Under the pieces are notes generated by a model that made no database searches, had not been told where the DNA came from, and worked only from the letters and a program-made list of their open reading frames with translations. This document shows positions 24,302 to 34,599 of a stretch of 64,000 nucleotides of DNA, one piece after another. How positions within the stretch are numbered: the stretch's first letter is position 1; each line of letters starts with the position of its first letter. The position numbers and the translations under genes are program-made. The DNA lies in NCBI GenBank assembly GCA_031772625.1, contig CM062818.1, positions 1,278,304,277-1,278,368,276 of the forward strand, written 5' to 3'. The DNA is from Pinus tabuliformis (taxonomy: Eukaryota; Streptophyta; Pinopsida; Pinales; Pinaceae).

Positions 24302-24735
24302 AATCATTAAACTCTCAACTCTAAATAAAATTTATTATTTGATCATATAAACCCTCAAAATTATTTACCCATAAGAACAAAAATCCTCTTTAGTAAAAAG
24401 GAAGAACATAGTCCAAATTCATACCCACGTACAAATTACCAAAATATCATAATCATTAAACCCTAAACTCTAGATAAAATTTATGCTTTGATCATATAAA
24501 CCCTTGAAATTATTTACCCATAAGAACACGAATCTTCTTTAGTAAAAAGGAAGAACAAAGTCAAAATTCATACCCATGTACAAATTACCCAAATATCCAA
24601 GCCCAATGACCTTTCCCTTATCATAATCATTAAACCCTCAACTCTAGATAAAATTTATGCTTTGATCATTTAAACCCTTGAAATTATTTACCCATACAAG
24701 CCAAAATCCTCTTTAGTAAAAAATAATAACAGAGT
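24302..24735 (-). repeat. ~150-bp tandem array carrying truncated MAPKKK exon copies
   Basis: About three units start near 24302, 24446 and 24618 (each ATCATTAAAC.CTCAACTCTA...). Each contains sequence equal to the start of the MAPKKK exon fragment at 24731-24811. On the minus strand, 24559-24618 encodes KGKVIGLGYLGNLYMGMN and 24410-24448 encodes GNLYVGMNLD. The array appears to have grown by duplication from the captured exon. Confidence 0.75.
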
Positions 24736-24901
24736 CCAAATTCATACCCATGTACAAATTACCAAAAAATCCATGCCCAGTGACCTTGCCCTTCCTCCAT
24801 CTAATCCTTGATCCTCTCCTAAGGTGTTTCCCATGCAAACTCCATCCGGGGTTCGAATCCCATGAAATCCATAGATCATGTTGATGGTCTTCCTTCTTCA
24901 T
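24731..24901 (-). pseudogene. ANP/NPK1-type MAPKKK kinase fragment, captured
   Basis: The minus-strand frame from 24901 includes RIRWRKGKVTGHGFFGNLYM followed by GMNLDS. This is the start of the kinase domain of plant ANP/NPK1 MAP kinase kinase kinases, where IRWRKG is followed by the glycine-rich ATP loop and VYMGMNLDSG. The loop is altered at its second and third conserved positions (GHGFFGN). Residues upstream of RIRWRK do not match the family. With the exon copies at 24090-24289 this represents two consecutive exons in gene order on the minus strand, upstream of the SufB fragment. It cannot be functional. Confidence 0.72.
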
Positions 24902-25149
24902 GAATTTCCATGCAGATATAGAAAAGGCAGAGAAAAATATAGTGCTACAATGTGATGTTGTAATCTGTGAATATTTTATTTGAACCTAGTGCTAAACTGG
25001 AAATGAAAAAGAAAAGAAATATTTATAATAGAAAAAATAAAATAAATATTTATAATATAAAATAAAATATATAAATTGTAATTGGGTTAAATGATTTATT
25101 TTTAATAAGAATTTGTTATTTTTTCTTAAGACGCTAAACTAAAAAGAAG
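24902..25149. other. AT-rich CACTA interior
   Basis: Non-coding, AT-rich, with an AAGAAGAAGAAG tract near 25143. It leads into the composite repeat. Confidence 0.5.
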
Positions 25150-25289
25150 AAGAAGAAGTTAAAAATGATATTGGGATGAGCGTAAACATTCAAATATGAC
25201 CTCAATTAATAATAAAAAGTTAAATTAATAAAAGTAATAAAATTTAATTTGTTATATTTTGATTTTGTTATTAACTTGTGAATCGGCTT

Positions 25290-25690
25290 TGTTAAAATAC
25301 CATTGGCCAATACCATGGCTTATCAATACTACAAGTCCAAAAACACAACTTATTTCACAACCAAAATATTTTACAACAATATGACAAGATTCTTAACCGT
25401 GGATATTCATCGCCACATTATGGTAGATATTATAAGTTGTAAAAAATAGCCTCTCTTATAATTCCATGGGTCAATACCACATGCTCAAAAAACATAAATT
25501 ATTTCACAATCAAATATTTTGTAACAATATGACAAGATTGTTAACCATGGATATTCACCGTCACTTTAACATGGATATTAACTTGTAAATCTTTGTTACA
25601 ATACCATGGGCCAATACCAAGGCTTATCAATACCACATTTCAAAAAACCATAACTTATTTCATAGTAAAACTATTTTATTTTAATTTAAT
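25290..25690 (+). repeat. ~150-bp monomer array A
   Basis: Three diverged monomers anchored on CATGG..TATCAATACCACA at about 25313, 25464 and 25615. Each contains AACTTATTTCACA and ATATGACAAGATT..TTAACC. Confidence 0.85.
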
Positions 25691-25843
25691 TTTACTACAT
25701 TTTTTTAATTGAATCTAAAAGGGAAAATGTTACAATTTGAGATATATCTAAACCTTCTATCCTCACTACTACTAAAAATATTCCCATAAAAATTAAATTA
25801 AGGTTTTAATAAAATTAAGCTAAGATGGATCTATATCGGTTGG

Positions 25844-25918
<75 letters not shown>
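25844..25918. repeat. (TA)n microsatellite at a palindrome centre
   Basis: About 75 bases of almost pure TA lie between an inverse and a direct copy of the TAGATCCATCTTA terminal motif (25820-25840 and 25922-25937). Confidence 0.93.
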
Positions 25919-25921
<3 letters not shown>

Positions 25922-26064
25922 CGTAGATCCATCTTACCTAAGGATCCAAACGGATGAGAGCAAGCAAATTGACCAATTATAATAGATTAAATATAGTGCA
26001 TGAATTTTTAAAGTTTTTCATTATTTTATTTTCTTTGGCATGATTGATTCAAAATATAGGTAAT

Positions 26065-26465
26065 ATTTTACAACCAATACCATGGCTTATCAATACTGCA
26101 AGTCCAAAAACCATAACTTATTGCACAACTAGAATATTTTATAACAATATGACAAGATTCTTAACCGTGGATATTCACCCCCACATTAAGGTAGATATTA
26201 TTAATTTGTAAAAAATAGCCTTTGTTACAATACCATGGATTATAAATACCACATGCCCAAAAAACATAAATTATTTCAGAATCAAATATTTTATAACAAT
26301 ATGACAAGATTTTTAACCATGGATATTCACCCTCACTCTACCATGCATACTAACTTGTAAATCTGTTTTGTTACAATACGATGGGCCAATACCATGGATT
26401 ATCAATAACACATGCCAAAAAACCATAACTTATTTCATAGCAAAAATATTTTATTCAATTTTACA
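26065..26465 (+). repeat. ~150-bp monomer array B
   Basis: Three monomers anchored near 26080, 26235 and 26391, each closely similar to the corresponding monomer of array A. This shows a segmental duplication about 770 bp long. Confidence 0.85.
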
Positions 26466-26586
26466 ACATTTTTTTAATTGAATCTAACAGGGAAAATGTT
26501 ACAATTTGAGATATATCTAAACCCTCTATCCTCACAACTACTAAAAATACTACCATAGAAATTAAAATAAGGTTCTAATAAAATTA

Positions 26587-26652
26587 AGCTAAGATGGATC
26601 TATGTTGGTTCTTTATATATATATAAGGAACTAACATAGATCCATCATAGCT
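26587..26652. repeat. 66-bp near-perfect palindrome
   Basis: Left arm AGCTAAGATGGATCTATG... (26587-26619) and right arm 26620-26652 are reverse complements with three mismatches in 33 bases. The centre is TATATA. It matches the (TA)n-expanded palindrome at 25.8-25.9 kb. Confidence 0.9.
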
Positions 26653-26839
26653 AAGGATCCAAGGGATGAGAGCAGGAAAATTGACTAATTATAATAGATT
26701 AAATATAGTGCATGATTTTTTAAAGTTTTTCATTATTTTATCTTCTTTGACACGATTGAACCAAAATATAGTTTTAATATTCTATAACCAATTAAGTTTT
26801 TCTAACTTAGATAATTTCTTAAACACAATACAATGTGAT

Positions 26840-27590
26840 CAAATTTAAGAGAGAGTTGCAGAGGGGGGGTGGAGAGAGGGAGTGAGATGGTGAAAATGTT
26901 GGAGGATAGAGAGAGAGAAAGAGAGAGTGATGGGTGAGAGAGAGAGAATGAGGTGGGAGAGAGGGAGTGAGAGGAACGAAGAGAGAGGGGAGAGAGAGAG
27001 AGAGAGAGATGGAGTTGGAGTGGGAGAGAGAGGGAGGAAAGAAAAAAGACATAGAGAGATAGAGGTGGAGAGAGAGATGATTGTGAAGGGAGAGATGGAG
27101 AGAGTGCGAGGGAGAGAGGAGAGGAGGGAAGAGAAAAAGGAGGAGAGGATAGAGATAGTGAGAGAAGGGGAAGAGAGAGAGATGGAGAAGGACAGGGATG
27201 GGGGGAGATAGTGATAGAGTTGCATGGAAGAGAGAGAGAGAGAGAGAGGGAGAGTGATTTGGTGGGGAGTGATAGAGGGAGGTGGGAGATAACGGATATA
27301 GGGGAAGGAAGATAGATATGAGGAGAGAGAGATGGAATTGGAGGGGATAGGAGAGGGAGGTAACAAGAAAAACATAGAGGGAGAAAGGTGGAGAGAGAGG
27401 GGCTGAAAAGGGAGTCATGGAGAGAGAGTGAGGGAGAGAGGAGAGCGAGAGGGAATTGAGAGAAGGATACAGATAGAGAGGGAGAGAAGGGGAAGAGAGA
27501 GAGAGAGAGAGAGAAGGGGAAGAGAGGGAGAGAGAGTGTGTGTATGTTTGGGGGGTGAGATAGAGAGAGAGAGAGAATCACAAAGAGAGG
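26840..27590 (+). repeat. ~750-bp polypurine (GA-rich) tract
   Basis: The plus strand is almost entirely G and A with GAGAGA runs; pyrimidines are rare. The long Ser/Leu/Pro-rich frames on the minus strand are a by-product of this composition. Confidence 0.95.
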
Positions 27591-27622
27591 CAAATACAAA
27601 TATAAATATCATATAATATTAT

Positions 27623-27800
27623 ATAACCAACCTAGATCCATATTAACCCTATATATATCAAGTTTCGAGAGGAATCTAATCTCTCGAGGTGAAAACATTT
27701 CCTCAAGTCTTGCACTAGAAAAAAAATTTTGCACCTCGATAGATTGGACCCCTCTCAAGGCTAGACAGATTCGGGGTTAAGATGGATGTAGGTTAGTTAT
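27623..27800. mobile_element. 178-bp MITE-like element
   Basis: Terminal inverted repeats of 27 bp: ATAACCAACCTAGATCC... at the left and the inverse of ATAACTAACCTACATCC... at the right, with three mismatches. The interior carries TCTAATCTCTCGAGGTG-like sequence shared with 11.5 kb and 43.3 kb. It is non-coding. The target duplication is unclear in the AT-rich flanks. Confidence 0.75.
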
Positions 27801-28129
27801 TATGAAATTAAAGTAGTTTTTGTTTGATATTATAGTCTTAAAAATTAAAATTTCCCTTGAAATTCATTTCAAATTAGAATTAGATCCAATTAGATTCAAT
27901 GAATAGATTTTTAGAAAATACATAAAATAATTTTTTTTATTAAAAAATATATTTCTAAAATTAAAAATTATTAGAGATACATAGTGCAAAGTTGGCTCAC
28001 CTATACACCATGCGAGGATGAAGAAGTTTTTAAGGAAGGATAACCTTTCAACCAATCACTAACAACCTTTCAATCCCCTATCACTTGTAAGTTTATATTG
28101 CTTGACACAATTAAGATGACTAACATAAA

Positions 28130-28394
28130 AAACAGATTCATCTTATTGTAGTACTTGTTAGGTAGTTGTATTTTTGTTCTTAGACTAAATTAGTCATTCA
28201 CGTTAGTCATTTTTAGTTGTATTACTTATTAGCTAGTGACATATTTTAACCCATGACTAAATTAGTGATTTATGTTAGTCGTTTTTAGTTTGGTCACTTC
28301 AGATTGTTCATTTTTGGTAGTATTTTACTTGGAAAAGCTGTGTTGACTAACCTTTTTAGTCACCTAGTCACTAATTGCTCATTTTCTACTAGTG
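28130..28394 (-). repeat. CACTA right subterminal region and terminal repeat
   Basis: Dense AGTCATTTTTAGT-like and GACTAA motifs, ending in the inverted repeat 28370-28394 (plus strand ...CATTTTCTACTAGTG). It mirrors the left end. Confidence 0.88.
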
Positions 28395-28680
28395 AAGAAT
28401 TGGTCTATAGTAAACTATAGAGAAAATATTATTATCTTCCTTACGAATGAAGGTAAGAGACAAGAGATTTAGGGTGTTAAAATGGGTATAGTATTGCGAC
28501 CAATTACAGCCAACCAATTGGGAAAATGTATATGGAAGGGCTATAAGATTTGTGTCATGCAAGTCAGATATACCAATTCCAAAGATAAACTAATTGCATT
28601 GGAAAATATACTGGTTATCTTTATAGAATCTTTATGTCTCAATTTGAGGAACTGTATATTTTCCTTTTTACATGAGTAGA
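28395..28680 (+). pseudogene. Ty3/gypsy remnant, part 2 (post-protease)
   Basis: After the AAG duplication the frame resumes as NWSIVNYRENIIIFLTNEG, then LRPITANQLGKC and YTNSKDKLIALENI. These are the linker residues that normally follow the gypsy protease and precede RT. Weak resemblance to the RT N-terminus may continue to about 28,900, but it is too decayed to trust. Confidence 0.82.
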
Positions 28681-29570
28681 CCTGAATTATTCATATTGTC
28701 TATCTACTTAATATGCAACCTACTTAGTGGCACAAAAGGATAAATCTAGTTACAAAGATGTCTACATAAAATTGGAGCATAAAATTTGAGCAATCATCCA
28801 CTAGTTCATATCAAGGCCAAGATGGTGACACTTTGGAGGTTTTGTGGAGTATGCCATTGTACAAAACTTGACAAAAAAAAGAAGTTTCTCTTGAATTTTT
28901 GGGAATCTACACCCCTTCAAGTGACAAGCCATAGATCAAACAACACAACTGACATCGAATATAATCATTTGTATCAAAAATTCCTATGACAATTGAATTA
29001 AAATCTTCCCACCATAAAGCACGTATTAATCATCGAATGTCTTAATCATCAAATGAGGTCGATTCTCAAGAATAATCATATCAACCGCCTCCAACATCCA
29101 TGAAACACCGTCAATAATCTATGCAACATGTAATATCTAGGAGTCATATCACCTAAACATCGTCAAGGAGATCCACCAAAGCGGTTAGTTAGGATCATCG
29201 ATAATTCTAATGCCATAAGAAGGAATGTATCACATAGTCAATTAGCATACTAACAATTTTAGGAATATAACGCAAGGTTAGAAATGGTGATACATAATTA
29301 TCTCAAAACCAAATTTGGAAACTAAGTTAAAGACAATAACTCTCCACTCAACTTTACATTGGGTTTCATTATGGTTTTTATTGCAACCCAAATGCCCTCA
29401 TGCCAAAGTCTAGAGCTGAGGAGCTATGCTCAAGGGATGAGGCCAACATAGCTTTCGCCCCTATGTGTGGTGGAAATGTATGATTCCTTATTACATGTTG
29501 TTTTCAGGTTTATTTGGTCCAAGGATCTACACAAAATTTCTTCTCAGTACTCAGTTGAGTCTTCCCTCAC
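28681..29570. other. Decayed sequence, no secure gene
   Basis: Possibly the degraded RT start of the split gypsy element at the left and, further right, the downstream part of the kinase fragment on the minus strand. No domain is secure. Confidence 0.35.
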
Positions 29571-29765
29571 TCACTTCACGATCAACACATGTCTATTGTC
29601 TAGCATAGCTTTATAAGAGGTTCCATTACTTCTTCTCCCCAAACATTCAATAGGTTCCCATGATAACTTCTTAATTGTGAATGGAAGTATCTCCTCTAGA
29701 AACAAAATATCCCAACAAAAAAGCGATGATCGCCCTTTGTGCAATTTTGCACGTCTCTTCAGCAT
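29571..29765 (-). pseudogene. LRR receptor-like kinase fragment
   Basis: The minus-strand peptide includes FLEEILPFTIKKLS, then PIECLGRRSNGTSYKAMLDN and HVLIVK. This matches the start of the pseudokinase-type domain of plant LRR receptor kinases (the L.FT.EELS.AP.E.LGRSSHGTSYKATLDNG..L.VKWL pattern, as in GHR1-like proteins). The frame stops right after the VK, and only weak similarity follows below 29571. No LRR region could be traced upstream. It is a decayed fragment, perhaps carried by a transposon whose CACTA-type end lies at 34964, but that link is speculative. Confidence 0.62.
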
Positions 29766-32260
29766 ATGTATGATGAATTCTCAACATCATGTGATAGTGC
29801 ATTGTCGCTACACTCTAATCTCAACCTGGTCTTCCTTTAAACTGACATGCATGAGTTATCCTTGAGTGAATCTTCAGTTAGTTGGTGTGGGAATGAGTAT
29901 GCACTAGTGCACTGACTCACTACTAGACCTCTACAAGTTCCTCCAATAGTTAGAACTAGTTTAACTTACTATAACTCAGTTGGATTGAGTTATCTAATTA
30001 CAACTCCAATAAACTCAATATGGACCCATAAAATTTAGGAATCACACTTACATGACTCCATATAGACTTCCAAATCGAATTTCATAAGACAATTAAGTCA
30101 ATTTAACTTAATTATCTATTACAAGTTGCTATGAGAATAGAATTTGATTTTAATTCACAATTTCATTAAAGGACAAAATAAAGTGGAATTTCTTGTTGCC
30201 ATTTTTAACAACTTGGCCTACTTGTTGATGGTGGCCACACACAACCCTTTTAGTTAACATGTCCTGAACACATCTGGTAGGTCCTCTTTCCTCCCATTCT
30301 GCAACTCCTCAACCTCCTTCTATCAATGAGATCAACTCCTTTAGGTTACTAAACTCGTCTCAACAAGCTTTTCCCTCTAGTTACGTGCTTTTTCCTTCAA
30401 GGTCTGAAACATTTAGGGTCTTCGATCAACCATTCAAAACTCCATTTGTGAAAATTTCTTTGTTCTACCAACTTTTTCCATACTACTTCTCCAAGATGAC
30501 AAGTTTAGGGCTATGGAGGATACCCTTCTTCTCACTGAATCAATCCTTTGTAATACAATGAACTAAGGCTAGTTGGTTGGCCCACTTGACTACTACTTTA
30601 TTCCTTCAAAGTCTACACATCGTTAGGCCCAATACACCTGCCCTTCTACCACTCTTCTTGTCCTTCACAAGTACAATACTTAGGGATATTCATTGACAGT
30701 CACCTAACAACCCTCTAACTGTACTTGGACTGCCATCAATATGCCTAGCCAGAATAATTTCTATTATTGATATCGGGCCCACAACACTACCCTCATCTAG
30801 GGATCTTCAAATATTCCACCTAATAATGATTTGAGTCCTCTAAAAATCATTGTTCTTGTGTACCAATTTCTTTGTCGTCCAATCTATGAATAGATCTAAC
30901 TACTCCTTTTATCATCCTTCTAACAATTTGTATATGACTCAACTAGGGTCACAAATCAACCACTAATAGTCCATTGACTAATTGTTTGTAGGTTGCTTCA
31001 TATATCTCTAAAAAATTCTATTGATGATCCACCAAAATCAACTCCTCTTCATGGCAATCCATTCTTCATATGGCAGATTTGTTCCTCTTAATCTTCTGCC
31101 CAGGTTCCATGCTCCTTTGGATCTCCTATATCCACACATACTTATGCAAACCATATTCCAGATATGTCGTTATATTACAAAGATAAACCTCGATCGAAGG
31201 GTCACAACTCCTCTTCTTCTATGTAGATTTTTCACAATCTTAATGGCATACCTTATGGACTAAACATGTTAGGAAATTTACCTAACTAGGGAATTATACT
31301 TTTGTTCTAATTTCTTTATAACAAACCCTATCCACCCATAGAAAAAACAACAACTCTTGCATCCATAAGGGACTCAACCTTGCTTATATGGATCCATATA
31401 TTCTGGGAATTTCTTTTACTAAATCTTGACATGAACTTCATATCTCTATCACCCTCAAACTAGTGTTACCTCAGTCAATATTATGCATGCGGATACTTCT
31501 ATTCTAACCCTAAATTCCAGTGCATGCCCTCCTCCATTTGTGTTGGTATTTATCACAGACCTTGCACCCTACTAACCACCACAAGACAGGGTGTCAACCT
31601 TCTCTGCTATTTCAGAATTTGATGTGACCTTCACATAGAGACACCATTGAAATCACATGCCAAAATTCTCATGAGAAACCTCTCTTGAGCTCGATCTACC
31701 AGAAGAGAACCAACAATATGCCATCCTACTTCCTAGATCGAACCAATTAAGGTGTGTCACATTCTTGTGAACCATTAGATGATGACCTTGCTCTTGGTGT
31801 ATGACCATGGCTTCACTTGAGCAACCCTTACTCGGCCCTATAACTCGACCTACCTTAGGAATACATCTCTTCTGGCCTCCTTATTCAAAAGAGATCATTC
31901 TCTCTTGATGTTCTTGCCTTCGTCCTAAGGCCTCCTTAAATAAATTTTCCTAGGCCTCTTAGGAACCCTCTAGAACTTACAAGTTTTATCCACTTAGACT
32001 TTAGGAAATATTAATTTTCCTTTTTAATTTTCTTTTATATTTAAACCCGATCTTGGGTCTAAAATGTTTTTTCTTGGGTTCTTTTCCCACAAATCCTTTT
32101 GTGACCAAACTCACACAAATCCATCTCACTAGCCTTGTGGAGTACCTTCCAAGCTACACAATTCAACAACATAGTCTAGTTGTAGTAATTATAACTTGTT
32201 CAAGCTCTTGTAGTCAAGCGAAGACATGGTTGGGATCCCAAGTTGCAAATTAAGTAAGGT
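29766..32260. other. 2.5 kb without a recognised gene
   Basis: Composition is less AT-rich than neighbouring intergenic DNA, with many short open frames on both strands (for example 31021-31263 +). None resembles a family I can name. It may be decayed coding or intron sequence of the same captured or duplicated gene as 29571-29765. Confidence 0.35.
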
Positions 32261-32263
32261 TAG

Positions 32264-34335
32264 TTGTGAGGGAATGATAAATAGGAAGGGTGAGCAAATG
32301 CTATGGAATTAAAAGGCATGCTAACACATGTTGGGCAATGTCAATTTATGCTGAGGAGTGTTAGGGAGTGTGAGGGCATCACAACAGAGAACTAGATCAA
32401 AATGCATGGAAAGGAGTGAATAAGAGTGTGTGTCAAGGAGTGTCAGTGAATTCAAGTGTGCCAAGGATGAAGTGTGTTAGGACAAGTTTAGAATAGGATT
32501 TGCAGGAGGAAAACCTATGGTTACAATAAGGGGACTGAAATAGTATTTTTAAACAGAGTGAGACATATCATTGGGCACAACACTATTTTACTGTTAGCTA
32601 TTATTTTTGTATGATATGTGGCACACTTTGGCTGCTTGCTCATATTTTAAACTATTCTAGATAACATCATATTATACATTTTTATGTATAATTTTTGGGG
32701 AACTTGGCTTGTGTCATATTATACCTTGTGTATCTTATGCATCTTGTGGTTCCTGCAAACTATCGCTTAATGTTCTATTGGTTATATGAACTGGACATAC
32801 ATGTGAAATATTTTCTATGTAAGTTATGTTGCTTAGTTGTTTTATGGCCATGGCTAGATGCGATCCTTGTCTATGTAACTAGTTAAGTGGGACAATATTA
32901 TCTTGGACATGAGTGGACTAAAATGAGTTATAGGTAGTTCTTAGGTGAACAAGGCACAATCTACTTGTAGTAGGTGCAATTTGTCAAGTTGTTGTGGCTG
33001 AAGCAGCCCAACGTCACATGAATAGCAGTAGCCAAGGACTTGATTGGTTTCCCAAGTTGTGAACAAATGTAAGGCTAGATATTTGTTAGGGCATGGGCGG
33101 TAAGGCATGATAGGGAATGATAGGGCATGGTAACATGTGCCAAATAGTGTGAAATCATGTCAAACATGCTAAGATGTCCCAAGTGCTAAGGAATGCAAAG
33201 ATGTGAAAGTGTGTGACAATGCGTGCTAGGGACTATCAAGGCAACAAAAGGGGGGGAAATTAAAATACAAGGAAATTAACACATAATAAGGTTAATAAGT
33301 CATCAATTTAACTTTTCTAAGAGGGGCATGCTAGGCACATCAACATTAGGTGCCAATATGCGCCAAGTTCCAAGTCTAAGGGCATTGTAAGTGCCAAATT
33401 GTTCTTTCTTGCTTCTCATCTACTTTCCAATAATTCATCTCAAATAAATTTAATATTCAACCATGCCAAAACATATGAAGGTATCCCAACACATGCCAGA
33501 CATGCTAAGAATTTTCAAGATCCAACACGTGCTAAGTGCCAATGTGTGTCAAGGAGTGTTATGCATGCTATGAAGTGGTAGGGCATGTTGAAGAGTGCTA
33601 AGGTATGCTCGAGAGTGCCAATTCATGCTGAGGAGTGTTAGGGAGTACTAGGAAATCACAAGGGTGCGCTAGGCCAAAATGCCTGGAAGTGAATGAATAT
33701 GAGCGTGTGCCATGAGTGTGAATGAGTCTTGTCTTTCATTCCAATGAGGGAGTGACAAGGTATGCTAAGAATTGTTAAGGCATGCTAGGGAATATCAGGG
33801 CATTTCAAGAAGTGCTAAAGTGTGCTAGGGAGTTCCATGGTATGCTAACATGTGCCAAATGGTGGCAAGGCATACCAAGACATTCCAGGTGCTAAGGCAT
33901 GCTAGGATGTGTAGGGTGCTAGGGTATGCCAATGTGTGTTAAGGAGTGTCAAAGAAATAAAAGGAAGGGATAAGATAAAATGCAAGAAAATGAACACATA
34001 ATATTGTTAATAAGTGAGGACATTATCTTTTTCAAAAGGGCCATGCTAGGCACACTAATAATAGGTTCCAATACATGCAAAGTGCCAATGTGTGCCAAGT
34101 CCTAATGTATGTCAATGCATGCCATGGTGTTCTAGGGCATACCAGGGACTACAGGTCATGCCAACACATGCTAGGAGAGTTCTATGTTGTTTTAGGGCAT
34201 GCCAACATGTGCATGTGTGTCCTAGTCATGACAAGATGTTATAGGTACAAGGATGTTACAAGATATGCAAGGTGCCAAGGAATGTTTATGTGTGCCAAAA
34301 CATGTTAAGGTGTGCCAAAACTGTTGAGGAGTGTT
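32264..34335 (+). repeat. Degenerate ~10-bp minisatellite, 2 kb
   Basis: Built from endless variants of GCATGCTAGG, GTGCCAAGG and GAGTGTTAGG, giving a rough 10-11 base rhythm. It is interrupted near 32500-33060 and by two copies of a ~100-bp AAATTAACACATAATA...AGGGGCATGCTAGGCAC segment (33231-33360 and 33944-34075). Those copies are 713 bp apart, which indicates a higher-order duplication. Open frames across it are incidental. Confidence 0.75.
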
Positions 34336-34599
34336 AGGTCTCTCTCATTAATAGAATTGACAAAGCTTGATTATGTATTAAACAAAACAATTCCTACACA
34401 TGGTAGTGTAACTTTATCTTAAGGGAATTTTCTAGATAATAAACCTAATAGAGATGCATCATGTGTTGAACTATAGGAAAAATATATTTTCATTACTTGA
34501 GGGAAATGATACACACTAATTACTTCTTAGCAAATTGACCGAGTCTGAACACTATGGCCTTGGACACATAATGAAAAATAATCCACACCAATGGTTTAA

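Larger units (their letters stand above)
25150..27650. repeat. Composite repeat, copy 1 (inside CACTA)
   Basis: Shares the order of its parts with 41140-43320: an AT-rich head (TTTGTTATATTTTGATTTTGTTATTAAC), an array of ~150-bp monomers, an ATCTAAACCCTCTATCCTC segment, TAGATCCATCTTA terminal motifs, then a long polypurine tract ending in ATATAACC.ACTAG/CCTAG. In this copy the array-to-palindrome segment is itself duplicated (about 25290-26060 and 26065-26830). No protein domain is found. The family is unclassified. Confidence 0.7.
20994..28394. mobile_element. CACTA (En/Spm) transposon, 7.4 kb, with captured gene fragments
   Basis: The left end begins CACTAGTACAAAATGACTAA and the right end is the inverse of CACTAGTAGAAAATGAGCAA. 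The terminal inverted repeats match at 22 of 25 bases. A perfect 3-bp target duplication (AAG at 20991-20993 and 28395-28397) interrupts a gypsy reading frame that is continuous once the insert is removed. Subterminal regions are dense in TTAGTCATT-type motifs on both sides, as in CACTA elements. No transposase domain is recognisable, so it is non-autonomous. Instead it contains SufB and MAPKKK fragments, tandem arrays and a composite repeat. An open stretch near 22100-22190 (-), rich in Lys/Glu after an acceptor-like CAG, is unidentified. Confidence 0.92.

Noticed and set aside
24850..24860. GGTTCGAATCC, a perfect Pol III B-box consensus
   Set aside because: No A-box at the right distance and no tRNA cloverleaf around it. 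It lies within the frame upstream of the MAPKKK match, so a tRNA or SINE cannot be supported.
26802..27616. Long Ser/Leu/Pro-rich open frames (minus) and Glu/Arg-rich frames (plus)
   Set aside because: They arise from the GA-rich tract, which has few stop codons in any frame. They are low-complexity in all frames and have no domain or start context.
32264..34335. CRISPR-like repeated units
   Set aside because: Units are only about 10 bp, highly variable and without spacers. The surroundings are plant transposons.
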